The translations under genes and the position numbers were made by a program. The notes beneath the pieces were generated by a model. That model was not told the DNA's origin, ran no database searches, and saw nothing but the letters and a program-made list of their open reading frames with translations. A stretch of 32,869 nucleotides of DNA from Candidatus Gallionella acididurans. GTDB taxonomy: Bacteria; Pseudomonadota; Gammaproteobacteria; Burkholderiales; Gallionellaceae. The DNA lies in contig LSLI01000025.1 of NCBI GenBank assembly GCA_001577345.1, forward strand, positions 1 through 32,869. The letters run 5' to 3'. Of this stretch, positions 1-6,644 are shown in pieces. Numbering within the stretch: the stretch's first letter is position 1; the number at the start of each line of letters is the position of its first letter.

Positions 1-695
1 TTAGGCGTGGTTTTGGCCAATAGTTGTGCGGGTGTCGGGAATAAGCGTGCAGTAAGCTCTTGCGCAGACAGCTCTACAGTGTCCTTGAATGAAACGGGAG
101 ATTGCTTTATTTGGTTGCTGGACAATGTCAGCTCCTGGGAACCTTCCCAGACTATCGTGCCGTTTTCACCGTCCCATATCTGAAGAAACAGCCTCACGGT
201 AGTTATTTCTGTTATCGTCATGTTGAATCCAAGAACTCCCCACAGGCCCTGTGTTGTCTGCGTGAATCCGCCAAGTTTGAGTTGAGCTATATAACGGGCC
301 CCGGTTTGACGGGAAATTTTCAGCAAAGTATCCCGATTGAAAATCCCCGTTAAGCGGGAATCTTCATACATCCTCTTATATTCTTCAGCGAGTCCGTCCT
401 TATTTATTATTCCGAGTGTTTCCGGCAAGGTGACGATACGCAGATCAGGGCGGGCCTGTTTCAGAGCATCTGTAAACGCCAGCGCCAGACCTTGCTTGTC
501 CTCTTCCTGCCCTGTTACAGTGCCCGGCGTAATAAAGGCGATTCCCGCCGTTTTCAAGGCCTGGGGTTCCAGATTAACTGACTGAACCAGTGTTGTTGGA
601 TATGACTGAGTGGTGACGGCACAACCGGAGAGCAACGTCATTACGATAAAACCCACCGCGGGCATCGCCAGTATTTTTGATCTGGTCAACGACAT
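1..695 (-). CDS. Putative outer-membrane lipoprotein, C-terminus beyond the window
   Basis: An open minus-strand frame starts at the ATG at 695-693 and is still open at base 1, giving 231 visible residues. The N-terminus has a basic start (MSLTRSKIL), a hydrophobic core and the lipobox LLSGC near residues 21-25, so the protein should be exported and lipidated on Cys25 by Lgt and LspA. The rest is a mixed alpha/beta soluble domain with pieces such as GIAFITPGTV, ARYIAQLKLGGF and RLFLQIWDGENGTIVWEG. The last of these reads like beta strands of a periplasmic lipoprotein of CsgG/LpoB-like general fold, but that is only an impression. I do not recognise a family. No good Shine-Dalgarno lies in front of the ATG. 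Base composition is more AT-rich than the core genes to the right. Confidence 0.75.
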   Translation of the reverse strand, partial: MSLTRSKILAMPAVGFIVMTLLSGCAVTTQSYPTTLVQSVNLEPQALKTAGIAFITPGTVTGQEEDKQGLALAFTDALKQARPDLRIVTLPETLGIINKDGLAEEYKRMYEDSRLTGIFNRDTLLKISRQTGARYIAQLKLGGFTQTTQGLWGVLGFNMTITEITTVRLFLQIWDGENGTIVWEGSQELTLSSNQIKQSPVSFKDTVELSAQELTARLFPTPAQLLAKTTP

Positions 696-786
696 CAAGG
701 GTCCAGACTTAAATGGATATTCATGGCAGAATCCTTATAAACACAGAAAGTGAAACTTTTTTCAGAATATCCCTTTTGTATGGAAC

Positions 787-810
787 GCTCTGTGTGCCAG
801 AGCACAGAGC
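787..810. repeat. Perfect 8-bp inverted repeat upstream of the lipoprotein gene
   Basis: GCTCTGTG at 787-794 is matched by CACAGAGC at 803-810 around an 8-nt spacer. It lies about 90 nt upstream of the lipoprotein start, so it could be an operator or part of decayed mobile DNA. No T-run follows on either strand. Confidence 0.5.
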
Positions 811-922
811 AATGTGCTGCGGATAGTAATTTTTGTGGCCCGCCTGAATTCTTCCAGCTTTAGATTCCAATGGTGCTATTAAGTTGAAGTTTCGCAATTG
901 GGACGAATCAGCCTTTCGATCC

Positions 923-1164
923 TTATAATGGCTTAGCCATGGCGACCTTTTGTACCGAGTATCGCCTGCGAATTTCGTAAATGATGTCCATGTAAAACAC
1001 TCCAGATACCTCCGGCTAAAACGCCGGATGGTTACACGCTGAGGTGGAAACTATTGGACGCCGTTTCCACCCCTAATCTGGAAAGTGTTGCACGCTGTTT
1101 CACACCCTAACTTTTTAACGTGGCCTTTCGGTGCACCCTGGGAACGTGAAATAACTCCCCGACA
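923..1164 (-). mobile_element. Remnant of the left end of an IS21-family insertion sequence with the start of istA
   Basis: On the minus strand an ATG at 991-989 opens MDIIYEIRRRYSVQK, which matches the usual N-terminus of IS21-family IstA transposases. The reading then departs from the family (VAMAKPL) and stops at 923-925. Upstream, between 1000 and 1164, are repeated related units containing TGTGAAACAG, GCAACACTTTCCA, GGTGGAAACGG and AATAGTTTCCACC. These resemble the multiple terminal repeats of IS21-type elements. The outer tip is probably the TGTC at 1164. Neither the rest of istA nor istB is present, so the element is dead. Family assignment comes from the IstA start and the repeated end motifs and was not checked by search. 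Confidence 0.6.
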
Positions 1165-1177
1165 TTAAACTTTTCTT

Positions 1178-1214
1178 GGGCGGGGGTTGGTGCGGGGTTG
1201 GTGGGGTTGGTGGG
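1178..1214 (+). repeat. G-rich tandem repeat with G-quadruplex potential
   Basis: Four or more G-runs (GGG, GGGGG, GGGG, GGGG, GGG) are separated by TTGGT-type loops, giving three to four imperfect copies of GGGGTTGGT on the plus strand. This fits a G-quadruplex pattern. It sits just outside the IS21-like tip and upstream of the broken manC start. Whether it folds is inference. Confidence 0.55.
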
Positions 1215-1366
1215 TCTGGAATGAGGTAGAATCAAACTCATTAGGAAGCAGAAAAAGACGTGGTGGCTTCGATACCGGAGTCCACACACTAAGACGTCAT
1301 CTGGCTTCGTTGCAAAAAGATAGTCTTGAGGGAAACTCGATCGTATTGGGTTTGGAAGGAAGTACA

Positions 1367-1423
1367 ATTGAAAAAATCATTTCAGCCGTCATTCTCGACG
1401 GCGGAAGCGGCAGCCGGTTGTGG
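1367..1423 (+). pseudogene. 5' stub of a mannose-1-phosphate guanylyltransferase (ManC/CpsB-like)
   Basis: The frame reads IEKIISAVILDGGSGSRLW, the N-terminal nucleotide-binding signature of GDP-mannose pyrophosphorylases (family pattern MKKIISAVILAGGSGSRLWPLSR). AAGGAAG at about 1356-1362 is a good ribosome binding site. The initiator is probably the TTG at 1368-1370, but the A-run after it has six A's, whereas seven would be needed to read TTG-AAA-AAA-ATC in the ManC frame. A one-base loss has therefore put the start out of frame. After Trp at 1421-1423 the similarity stops, and no trace of the remaining roughly 450 residues is seen. The first Ala of the AGG loop is Asp here. Intact enzymes make GDP-mannose for exopolysaccharide. 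Confidence 0.6.
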
Positions 1424-1533
1424 TCGCCGCCACGCCCACTTGCTCGTGCAAGACCTCGTTTGCATACGTCCAACTTGCCTTACCCCGAGCACCAATCATC
1501 TGCACAGCACGCATCACCAATAAAAGATCCCCT

Positions 1534-1698
1534 ATGGCTTGCAATCTGAACAAGTTCCTTCATCTCTCCGGCTCAGGCGCATTGCTCGCCGCTCTGGTGC
1601 TGCCTGTCCTAGCGGCCTGCACTTGGGTGCCGGGAATGAACATGAACAGCCAGGTAGCCAAGGTGCCGCAACGGCAACCAGCGCCGGTAAAGCATTAA
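1534..1698 (+). pseudogene. 5' stub of a Wza-like polysaccharide export lipoprotein
   Basis: The 54-residue frame from ATG 1534 begins with a lipoprotein signal (hydrophobic ALLAALVLPVLAAC, lipidated Cys29) followed by TWVPGMNMNSQVAKVP. The pattern of Cys followed by a PGM-M motif is typical of the start of Wza/GfcE-type capsule export proteins. The frame ends with TAA at 1696-1698 after a Pro/Gln-rich tail, and the roughly 300-residue polysaccharide-export and SLBB domains are missing. It lies 110 nt after the manC stub, and both genes usually occur in exopolysaccharide loci, so the two look like collapsed remains of one cluster. It could instead be a small entericidin-like lipoprotein that is still expressed, so pseudogene status is inference. 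Confidence 0.45.
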
Positions 1699-1701
1699 TG
1701 T

Positions 1702-2958
1702 TCAGGGAAGTGATCGCTTCAGACCTACAGAAACATTCCTATTCCTTTCTGTTTGACCATTTATATTAATGCTGTCAGCAAACAACTCACTCGCAACACT
1801 CCATAGACTGTCAAGCTTATATTCAAATCCCAAGGCGAAATTATTACGAATGCCAGGCCATCCGCCAGTCTCACCCAATTTAGCGTAGGGCATAAATTCA
1901 CCCATAGGAAATCCCAGCTTCACATCGCCACCGTAATCATTGGCAGTTATGGAATTGGTATGAAAATCCGCAAAACCGTCTACGCCTAACAACACGCTAC
2001 CAATATCCCACCCGTAACCTGCTTCAAGACCTGGATATAATTGATTGACAGTGTGATTGGTAGGCGGGCTACTTGTGTTGTAGCCGATTTTGCCAATTAG
2101 ATAGGCGCCGCCGAATTCGCTAGCTTGTGCGGCGGTAATGCTCGCCTTCGGACTCTTTTCATATTGTAAAATGCTTGCATCTGCAACCGCCTCTCCTGTA
2201 CTTATTGATGCGCCCCCAGCAGCAGGAACTGGAGTAGAAACAGTTACAGGAACGAGAGCAGTAGATGTAGCAGGAGCTGTGGACGGCGGTATGGAAAGCA
2301 ACAGACCAAACGTACTGGCAGGTATAGCTGAAGCAGTGACCAAGGTAGGCGGAGTATTGGGTGACGTCACGTAAGCTGCCTGTCCTGCTCTTAAATAGAT
2401 TGAACCGCGGTCACTTGTCATTTCGATCTTTCCAGTCATCACCTGACTATAGATAGTTCCGCCCACCATAACTACCTCGAACTCAGCACCATGTATGCCG
2501 ATGGTCGCATTCGGGGTTGATATCCTAAACCTGTATGCTTGCGCGTTTTTCTGGTCGATTATGCCAGGAAAAAAATGAAATCCGCCTTTGAACATCGAAA
2601 AAACAATATTGCTATTCTTAACCCGCTTGGCATCGTAGCGGTATTCTCTGACCTTGAATGTGGAATTAGCTTGCATGGTGACGACTTGACCATCTTCGAA
2701 TTTCAGCACGGCATAGCTATTGGCACCTGTACTGATCACTGTGCCGGAAGCAACGGATTCCGTTTTAACCGCTTTATGTGCGACATTTGTGCCATGCATG
2801 ACAAAAACCTCGCCAGACATGTCAGAAACCTGACCACCTGTTGCAGAGGTTGGCATCGCTGTTTTTTTGATGGTAATAGTGCCACCAGTTATATCTGCCG
2901 CAAAAGAAACAGTAGAAAATAAGGTAAGAACTATAATAATTGCCGAAATTATTTTCAT
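1702..2958 (-). CDS. Exported FecR-domain protein fused to a C-terminal outer-membrane beta-barrel
   Basis: The start chosen is the ATG at 2958-2956. It is followed directly by a signal peptide (MKIISAIIIVLTLFSTVSFA, cleavage after residue 20) and lies 50-60 nt downstream of a sigma70-like promoter; the longer upstream frame would begin inside that promoter. The 418-residue protein has a FecR-type domain at about residues 40-190 (GEVFVMHG, GTVISTGANSYAVLKFEDG, FRISTPNATIGIHGAEFEV). A Pro/Ala/Ser/Thr-rich linker at about 195-265 follows, then about 140 residues of amphipathic strands typical of a small porin-like barrel (GGAYLIGKIGYN, YPGLEAGYGWDIG, NFALGFEYKLD). It ends VSVGLKRSLP without the usual terminal aromatic. 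FecR domains without a sigma-regulator transmembrane layout are known in exported proteins; coupling to a barrel suggests a surface or peptidoglycan-facing sensor or scaffold. Function is unknown. Confidence 0.8.
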   Translation of the reverse strand: MKIISAIIIVLTLFSTVSFAADITGGTITIKKTAMPTSATGGQVSDMSGEVFVMHGTNVAHKAVKTESVASGTVISTGANSYAVLKFEDGQVVTMQANSTFKVREYRYDAKRVKNSNIVFSMFKGGFHFFPGIIDQKNAQAYRFRISTPNATIGIHGAEFEVVMVGGTIYSQVMTGKIEMTSDRGSIYLRAGQAAYVTSPNTPPTLVTASAIPASTFGLLLSIPPSTAPATSTALVPVTVSTPVPAAGGASISTGEAVADASILQYEKSPKASITAAQASEFGGAYLIGKIGYNTSSPPTNHTVNQLYPGLEAGYGWDIGSVLLGVDGFADFHTNSITANDYGGDVKLGFPMGEFMPYAKLGETGGWPGIRNNFALGFEYKLDSLWSVASELFADSININGQTERNRNVSVGLKRSLP

Positions 2959-3016
2959 TCCGATGATTCCATTTTCGTTTGGCGGATTCAACTCTGAAGT
3001 GCAACTTTTGTAAGCG

Positions 3017-3045
3017 ACTCTAATACTGATGCTAGGGGGCGTCAA
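3017..3045 (-). promoter_or_regulatory. Sigma70-like promoter of the FecR-barrel gene
   Basis: On the minus strand TTGACG (3045-3040) and TAGAGT (3022-3017) are separated by 17 nt. Transcription would start near 3010, leaving a leader of about 50 nt before the ATG at 2958. Confidence 0.55.
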
Positions 3046-3153
3046 TACATATCAGGCTGAATGTTTGAAACTAAATGGTGAGCGACAACTATCTTGGAGA
3101 GTGGAACAATCCCAGGGCTGGCTTCTATGCCGCTGCCATTAACGTTGTTTGCT

Positions 3154-3417
3154 TGGTTGATGAAATCCGAACCCACTGACGTCAGTATCGATGACCTTGC
3201 CAATTATCCCAACCAGACCGTAGCCTGGTATGGCATGCGCAATTACCACTCAACTGTCGGTGCGCGTTTAAAAATACCCAGGTGTGCGCGCTGTAGGAAT
3301 ACCCAGAGTGCAGGCAGCCTAAAGTTGGCTGGCCTGTTGATAAGTGTAGCGCATTTGCATGGAAGAAGTCGCGTGGGGAGTGGCCTTAACGACTCTCCCC
3401 ACGCGGCTGATTTTTAG
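3154..3417 (+). pseudogene. Broken EVE-domain gene (thymocyte nuclear protein 1/DUF55-like)
   Basis: The frame from 3154 reads WLMKSEPTDVSIDDL and continues to WYGMRNYH near 3249. This is the well-known start of bacterial EVE-domain proteins (YWLMKSEP..SIDDL....W.GVRNYQARN), which are small nucleic-acid binding proteins of about 150 residues. The aromatic-cage neighbourhood at the start is present. After RNYH the sequence loses all family similarity, and the frame ends at 3417. The normal ATG-x-Tyr start is replaced by TTTGCT, so the only upstream starts are unrelated. Deletion plus frameshift is the likely cause. A remnant, not a working gene. Confidence 0.65.
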
Positions 3418-3446
3418 GTGGCATTAGTGGAATATCTTGGAATTGA

Positions 3447-3488
3447 TAATGGTGCGGAGAGAGGAATCGAACCTCCGACCTACGCGTT
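3447..3488 (-). repeat. 42-nt duplicate of the 3' half of tRNA-Thr (att-like scar)
   Basis: These bases match 6642-6684 (the tRNA-Thr 3' half plus its CCA and three following bases) with a single one-base gap, in the same orientation. Identity begins at the nucleotide immediately 3' of the anticodon and runs through the anticodon stem, variable loop, T-arm, acceptor strand, CCA and the TTA after it. This is the classic footprint of tyrosine-recombinase integration into a tRNA 3' end, with this copy as the distal attachment site. No integrase is visible between the two copies. Confidence 0.75.
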
Positions 3489-3825
3489 CCAAGGAATCGA
3501 CACCTGCATATTTCCTCGCATATTCAGCAGCGTGTAGCACCTCAGATTTATAGTGACATCAGTTTGATGGCGCTCTCCATCGAAAAGTTGATGCCACTCT
3601 CATGCCGCAATTATACAGGCCATGGTGACCGGCATCTTGGTTACGTACAGTACCAGCTGCTGTCGACAAGTCTAAAGGAGAAATTCCGCCTGCTTGAAAA
3701 TGCAAAATAGAGAGTAGACTGCCTGGTGGCAATAGCACATATTCTTGTAACCAGTTGGGTTAGCCTTGATAGCTGTGCATCTTTGAAGGAAGTGCCTTGA
3801 GCAAGATGCGAACGAACAAGACCCG
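3489..3825. other. Gene-free stretch inside the islet
   Basis: No coding frame with recognisable similarity is present. A minus-strand frame runs through the tRNA scar (VLHAAEYARKYAG near 3535-3500), which could be the tail of a lost gene but matches nothing I know. AAGGAAG at 3786-3792 is the only ribosome-binding-like site and lies far from the kinase ATG. The kinase promoter should be here, but I cannot place it with confidence. Confidence 0.4.
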
Positions 3826-5001
3826 ATGCGGAAAGCTGCCGAAGCGCAACTTGCCTACGCACCCAAGCCGAAGCCGCGCTCGGCCAAGGAACTCCTGCAC
3901 GAACTTCAGGTACACCAGATCCAACTGGAGATGCAGAACGAAGAGCTGCGGGGTGCGCAGCTCGCGCTGGGAGAATCGCGCGACCGTTACGTGGATCTCT
4001 ATGAATTCGCTCCGGTCGGTTATCTCAGCCTCAACCACGACGGGATAATCGACGAGATCAACCTTACCGGTGCCACGCTGCTTGGAATGGAGCGCAACAA
4101 ACTACCCCATCGTCGCTTCGCCCCTTTTGTGGCCACTGCGGATCGCGATCGCTGGCATCGCCATTTTCTGAACGTTCTGGCACGCGACAACACATTGACT
4201 TGCGAACTGGCATTTCAGCACGGTGAAGAGCCTTACTTTTACGCACGTCTGGATTGCTTGTGCTTGAAACAAGTTGGCAAGGAATCCGTGGTTCGCATCG
4301 TGCTGACCGACATTACCGAACGCAAAACCATCGAGCGCAAACTGCGCGACCTGACCGCGCATCTACAGACGGTACGCGAGCAAGAAAAAGCCAGTATCGC
4401 ACGCGAAATACACGACGAACTTGGCGGCTCAATGACGGCCATGAAAGTTAAAATCCACCAGTTAAAAACCGACATATCCAATGATATTAATGCGCTGGCA
4501 CTGCTTGAACAAGTCGAGTCAATGTCGCAACTGATCGATGGCGCGGCGGGCATCACTCGGCACATCATTGCCGATTTGCGCCCAACCATACTTGACTATC
4601 TCGGACTGCTGGCGGCGATTGAATGGCAAGCCGCCCAATTTCATGAACTTACCGGCATCGAATATCTGGTGAACTGTATCGGAGATAAGGGCAATCTCGA
4701 CAAGCCGCACTCGATCGCGCTGTTCCGCACCCTTCAGGAAGCGCTCACCAATGTAACGAAGCATTCCAGAGCTTCCAGAGTGGAAATTGAATACCACCAT
4801 GGCGACGATGAGGTGATGCTGTCCGTCTGCGACAATGGGTGCGGCCTCTTGGAAGAAGATGCCGTCAAATTGGGATGCTATGGCATTCTTGGTATAAATG
4901 AGCGCGTTGAGCAACTGGGTGGCACAGTCAAATTTGACATTCCGCCTGGCGGCGGGCTTTGCTTGACGGTGATTGTTCCCCTACCGGAACGGAGCATCTA
5001 A
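3826..5001 (+). CDS. Cytoplasmic PAS-domain sensor histidine kinase, NarX/DegS type (HisKA_3)
   Basis: This 391-residue kinase has no transmembrane segment, so it should sense a cytoplasmic or diffusible signal. Residues 22-52 form a coiled coil (ELLHELQVHQIQLEMQNEEL), and about 53-170 form a PAS domain (FAPVGYLSLN) ending in the PAC motif TDITERK. Residues 185-250 are a HisKA_3 dimerisation domain with the phospho-acceptor H196 in AREIHDELGG. Residues 295-388 are an HATPase_c domain with N-box N309 (EALTNVTKHS) and G-boxes DNGCG (336-340) and GILGINERV. All catalytic elements are intact. The stop overlaps the start of the response-regulator gene (TAATG), so the pair should be translationally coupled and functional partners. 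The start has a poor ribosome binding site; an in-frame TGA at 3784 limits any extension. Confidence 0.9.
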   Translation: MRKAAEAQLAYAPKPKPRSAKELLHELQVHQIQLEMQNEELRGAQLALGESRDRYVDLYEFAPVGYLSLNHDGIIDEINLTGATLLGMERNKLPHRRFAPFVATADRDRWHRHFLNVLARDNTLTCELAFQHGEEPYFYARLDCLCLKQVGKESVVRIVLTDITERKTIERKLRDLTAHLQTVREQEKASIAREIHDELGGSMTAMKVKIHQLKTDISNDINALALLEQVESMSQLIDGAAGITRHIIADLRPTILDYLGLLAAIEWQAAQFHELTGIEYLVNCIGDKGNLDKPHSIALFRTLQEALTNVTKHSRASRVEIEYHHGDDEVMLSVCDNGCGLLEEDAVKLGCYGILGINERVEQLGGTVKFDIPPGGGLCLTVIVPLPERSI

Positions 5002-5642
5002 TGGCAGGCATGATCCGTATTCTGCTCGCCGACGACCACGCCATGGTGCGGCGTGGATTGGCGCAAATTCTGGAACAGAGTGGCGGGATGGAAATCGTTG
5101 CCGAATACGCCAATGGTATTCACGCGCTGAACTGGCTTTGCGACAACGACTGCGATGTGGCGTTGCTCGACATTGCCATGCCCGGCATGAACGGCATTGA
5201 CCTGCTCAAGCAGCTTACACAGATAAAACCAAAATTACCCGTGCTGATTATCACGGCCTACCCAGAAGATCAATTCGCCGTGCGTCTCATCAAGGCTGGC
5301 GCAGCCGGATATTTGAACAAGGACTGTGCGCCGGAAGAAGTGGTGAATGCGGTGCGTAGCGTGGTGAGTGGCAAGATGTACATTAGTACGGCAGTGACCA
5401 AAATGCTCACCAACGCAATCAGGCTGCCGGATGGAAAGCTCACGCACGAAATCCTATCGACTCGTGAATATCAGATTTTTTTGCTGTTCGCTTCAGCCAA
5501 AAGCATATCTGAAATTGCCGCCACCTTATCACTGAGCGTGAAAACCGTCAGCACCTACCGCACCCGCATTCTGGAGAAAATGCAACTGCGCAACAACCTT
5601 GAGCTGATGCAGTATGCGGTTGACAAAAATCTCTTGAATTAG
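5001..5642 (+). CDS. NarL/FixJ-family response regulator, partner of the adjacent kinase
   Basis: The start chosen is the ATG at 5001, whose A is the last base of the kinase TAA; GGAACGGAG lies just upstream. The 213-residue protein has a receiver domain (residues 1-125) with the acidic pair in LLADDH, the phospho-acceptor D57 in VALLDIAMPG, the conserved Thr in IITAYPED and the Lys in GYLNKD. A C-terminal LuxR-type helix-turn-helix (about 145-208) contains LSTREYQIFLLFA, SISEIAATLSLSVKTVSTY and RILEKM. Phosphorylated by the kinase, it should bind DNA as a dimer. Likely targets are nearby, for example the outer-membrane gene at 5828, but this is inference. The most similar described regulators would be UvrY/NarL-like, and the signal is unknown. 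Confidence 0.9.
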   Translation: MAGMIRILLADDHAMVRRGLAQILEQSGGMEIVAEYANGIHALNWLCDNDCDVALLDIAMPGMNGIDLLKQLTQIKPKLPVLIITAYPEDQFAVRLIKAGAAGYLNKDCAPEEVVNAVRSVVSGKMYISTAVTKMLTNAIRLPDGKLTHEILSTREYQIFLLFASAKSISEIAATLSLSVKTVSTYRTRILEKMQLRNNLELMQYAVDKNLLN

Positions 5643-5673
5643 CCGCAAACAGCCATTCTGTAACACCTGCGCC

Positions 5674-5694
5674 CTGTCAGTAAAACACTGACAG
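5674..5694. repeat. Perfect 8-bp inverted repeat after the response regulator
   Basis: CTGTCAGT and ACTGACAG flank AAAAC. There is no T-run, so it is a weak terminator candidate. Its symmetry and position between the regulator and the barrel gene make it a possible regulator binding site. Confidence 0.5.
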
Positions 5695-5827
5695 CGAAGG
5701 TTACCGCTTCCTACATCACGCTCAGCCAAACCCCGATTTATCTTCCGCGTGCAAGGGAACATCATTCCCGTGCGGATTTTGCACTTCACTTGGTGCTTGA
5801 GGCCGCCAGTGATTAATAAGGTGCATC

Positions 5828-6379
5828 ATGTTAATACCGGGAACCGGTAAGTTTGGTCGTGCCACAACACAGGCGAAGGCAGTAATAAATTCCCACTTTT
5901 CAAACAGATGGATAGTTTGTATTTTTCTCGCCTCCATTTTCAACACATCAATCGCGGAAACTTTTGCAACTGTTGAGTCAAAACCGATTAGCGAGCTTTG
6001 GTTAAACGTGGGATTTTATTCTCGCCACTTTCAGAAAGAAAAGGGATTTAATAACGACAATTACGGGTTGGGGGGCGAGTACCGCTATTCAACAGTAAGC
6101 TCCATTACTTTTGGCGAATATTACAACAGCGTTAAACAAACCACACACTACGCAGGCTGGTATTGGCGACCGCTTGAAATTGGACCTGTCCGTTTGGGAA
6201 TGGCTGCGGGAGGTATGGACGGGTATCCTAATATGCGTAGCAGTGGCTGGTTTTTAGCAGTTATACCTACAGCCAGCATTGAGTATAAACATGTTGGAGC
6301 CTATCTGATGTATATCCCAAGTTACCAAGACAAACTATATGGAGTGATTTCTTTGCAGATGAGAATCATGGTGTTCTGA
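5828..6379 (+). CDS. Small outer-membrane beta-barrel protein, possibly PagP-like
   Basis: ATG 5828 has AAGGTG about 5 nt upstream. The 183-residue product has an unusually long n-region, a hydrophobic core (WIVCIFLASIF) and probable signal cleavage after NTSIA, residue 43. The mature part alternates polar and aromatic/hydrophobic residues over about eight strands (ELWLNVGFYSRHF, YGLGGEYRYS, HYAGWYWRPLEIG, VRLGMAAGG, VGAYLMYIPSY, GVISLQMRIMVF). It ends in Phe, as outer-membrane barrels do. The order of short motifs (an early His, a later x-Ser after a Tyr-rich strand, P-L, Y-x-x-YIP, Q-M-R at the end) recalls PagP lipid A palmitoyltransferases. However, the catalytic Asp-Ser is Asn-Ser here and the His context differs, so enzyme activity cannot be claimed. 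It follows the two-component genes within the tRNA-bounded islet. Confidence 0.65.
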   Translation: MLIPGTGKFGRATTQAKAVINSHFSNRWIVCIFLASIFNTSIAETFATVESKPISELWLNVGFYSRHFQKEKGFNNDNYGLGGEYRYSTVSSITFGEYYNSVKQTTHYAGWYWRPLEIGPVRLGMAAGGMDGYPNMRSSGWFLAVIPTASIEYKHVGAYLMYIPSYQDKLYGVISLQMRIMVF

Positions 6380-6601
6380 TTGGGGTAAAGCAAATAAAAT
6401 GTTGTTCAATCTCCACGAACACACCAGCGTGATGTTCAGGACGGAATCTGACCATCATCAATTCCAGCATCAAAGGCAACAGCCGTCTCAAATAGGAAGC
6501 CGCATACCGTGGTAGACCAACGCGCTTTTTGCATCGAAAAGTGATGTGGCTTTTGATGTCGGTCTCAACACTGCAGAATCCGTGGGGCTGCGGTCTAGCG
6601 T
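6380..6601. other. Intergenic stretch between the barrel gene and the tRNA terminator
   Basis: No convincing gene. A short plus-strand frame at about 6513-6611 reads DVAFDVGLNTAESVGLRS, which has barrel-like alternation and may be the last strand of a lost outer-membrane protein gene. The rest shows nothing I can identify. Confidence 0.35.
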
Positions 6602-6638
6602 AAAAAGAAAAAGGGGCTACACACCGTGTAACCCCTTT
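6602..6638 (-). terminator. Rho-independent terminator of tRNA-Thr
   Basis: On the minus strand a 13-bp stem (AAAGGGG plus six further pairs, one of them G-U) with a 3-nt loop is followed by TTTTTC and TTTTT. It begins just downstream of the tRNA CCA. Confidence 0.85.
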
Positions 6639-6644
6639 ATTTAA

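Noticed and set aside
1107-1367. Minus-strand Pro/Thr-rich open frame (PTNPTNPAPTPAQ)
   Set aside because: It is produced by the G-rich tandem tract and runs into the IS21 terminal repeats; no start signals.
3797-4048. Alternative frame suggesting a frameshifted, longer N-terminus for the histidine kinase
   Set aside because: The peptide before the overlap (MSKMRTNKT) is too short to compare, and the kinase is complete from 3826.
6513-6611. Possible C-terminal barrel remnant (DVAFDVGLNTAESVGLRS)
   Set aside because: Only about 30 codons with suggestive alternation. It could be chance, so it is mentioned only in the intergenic note.
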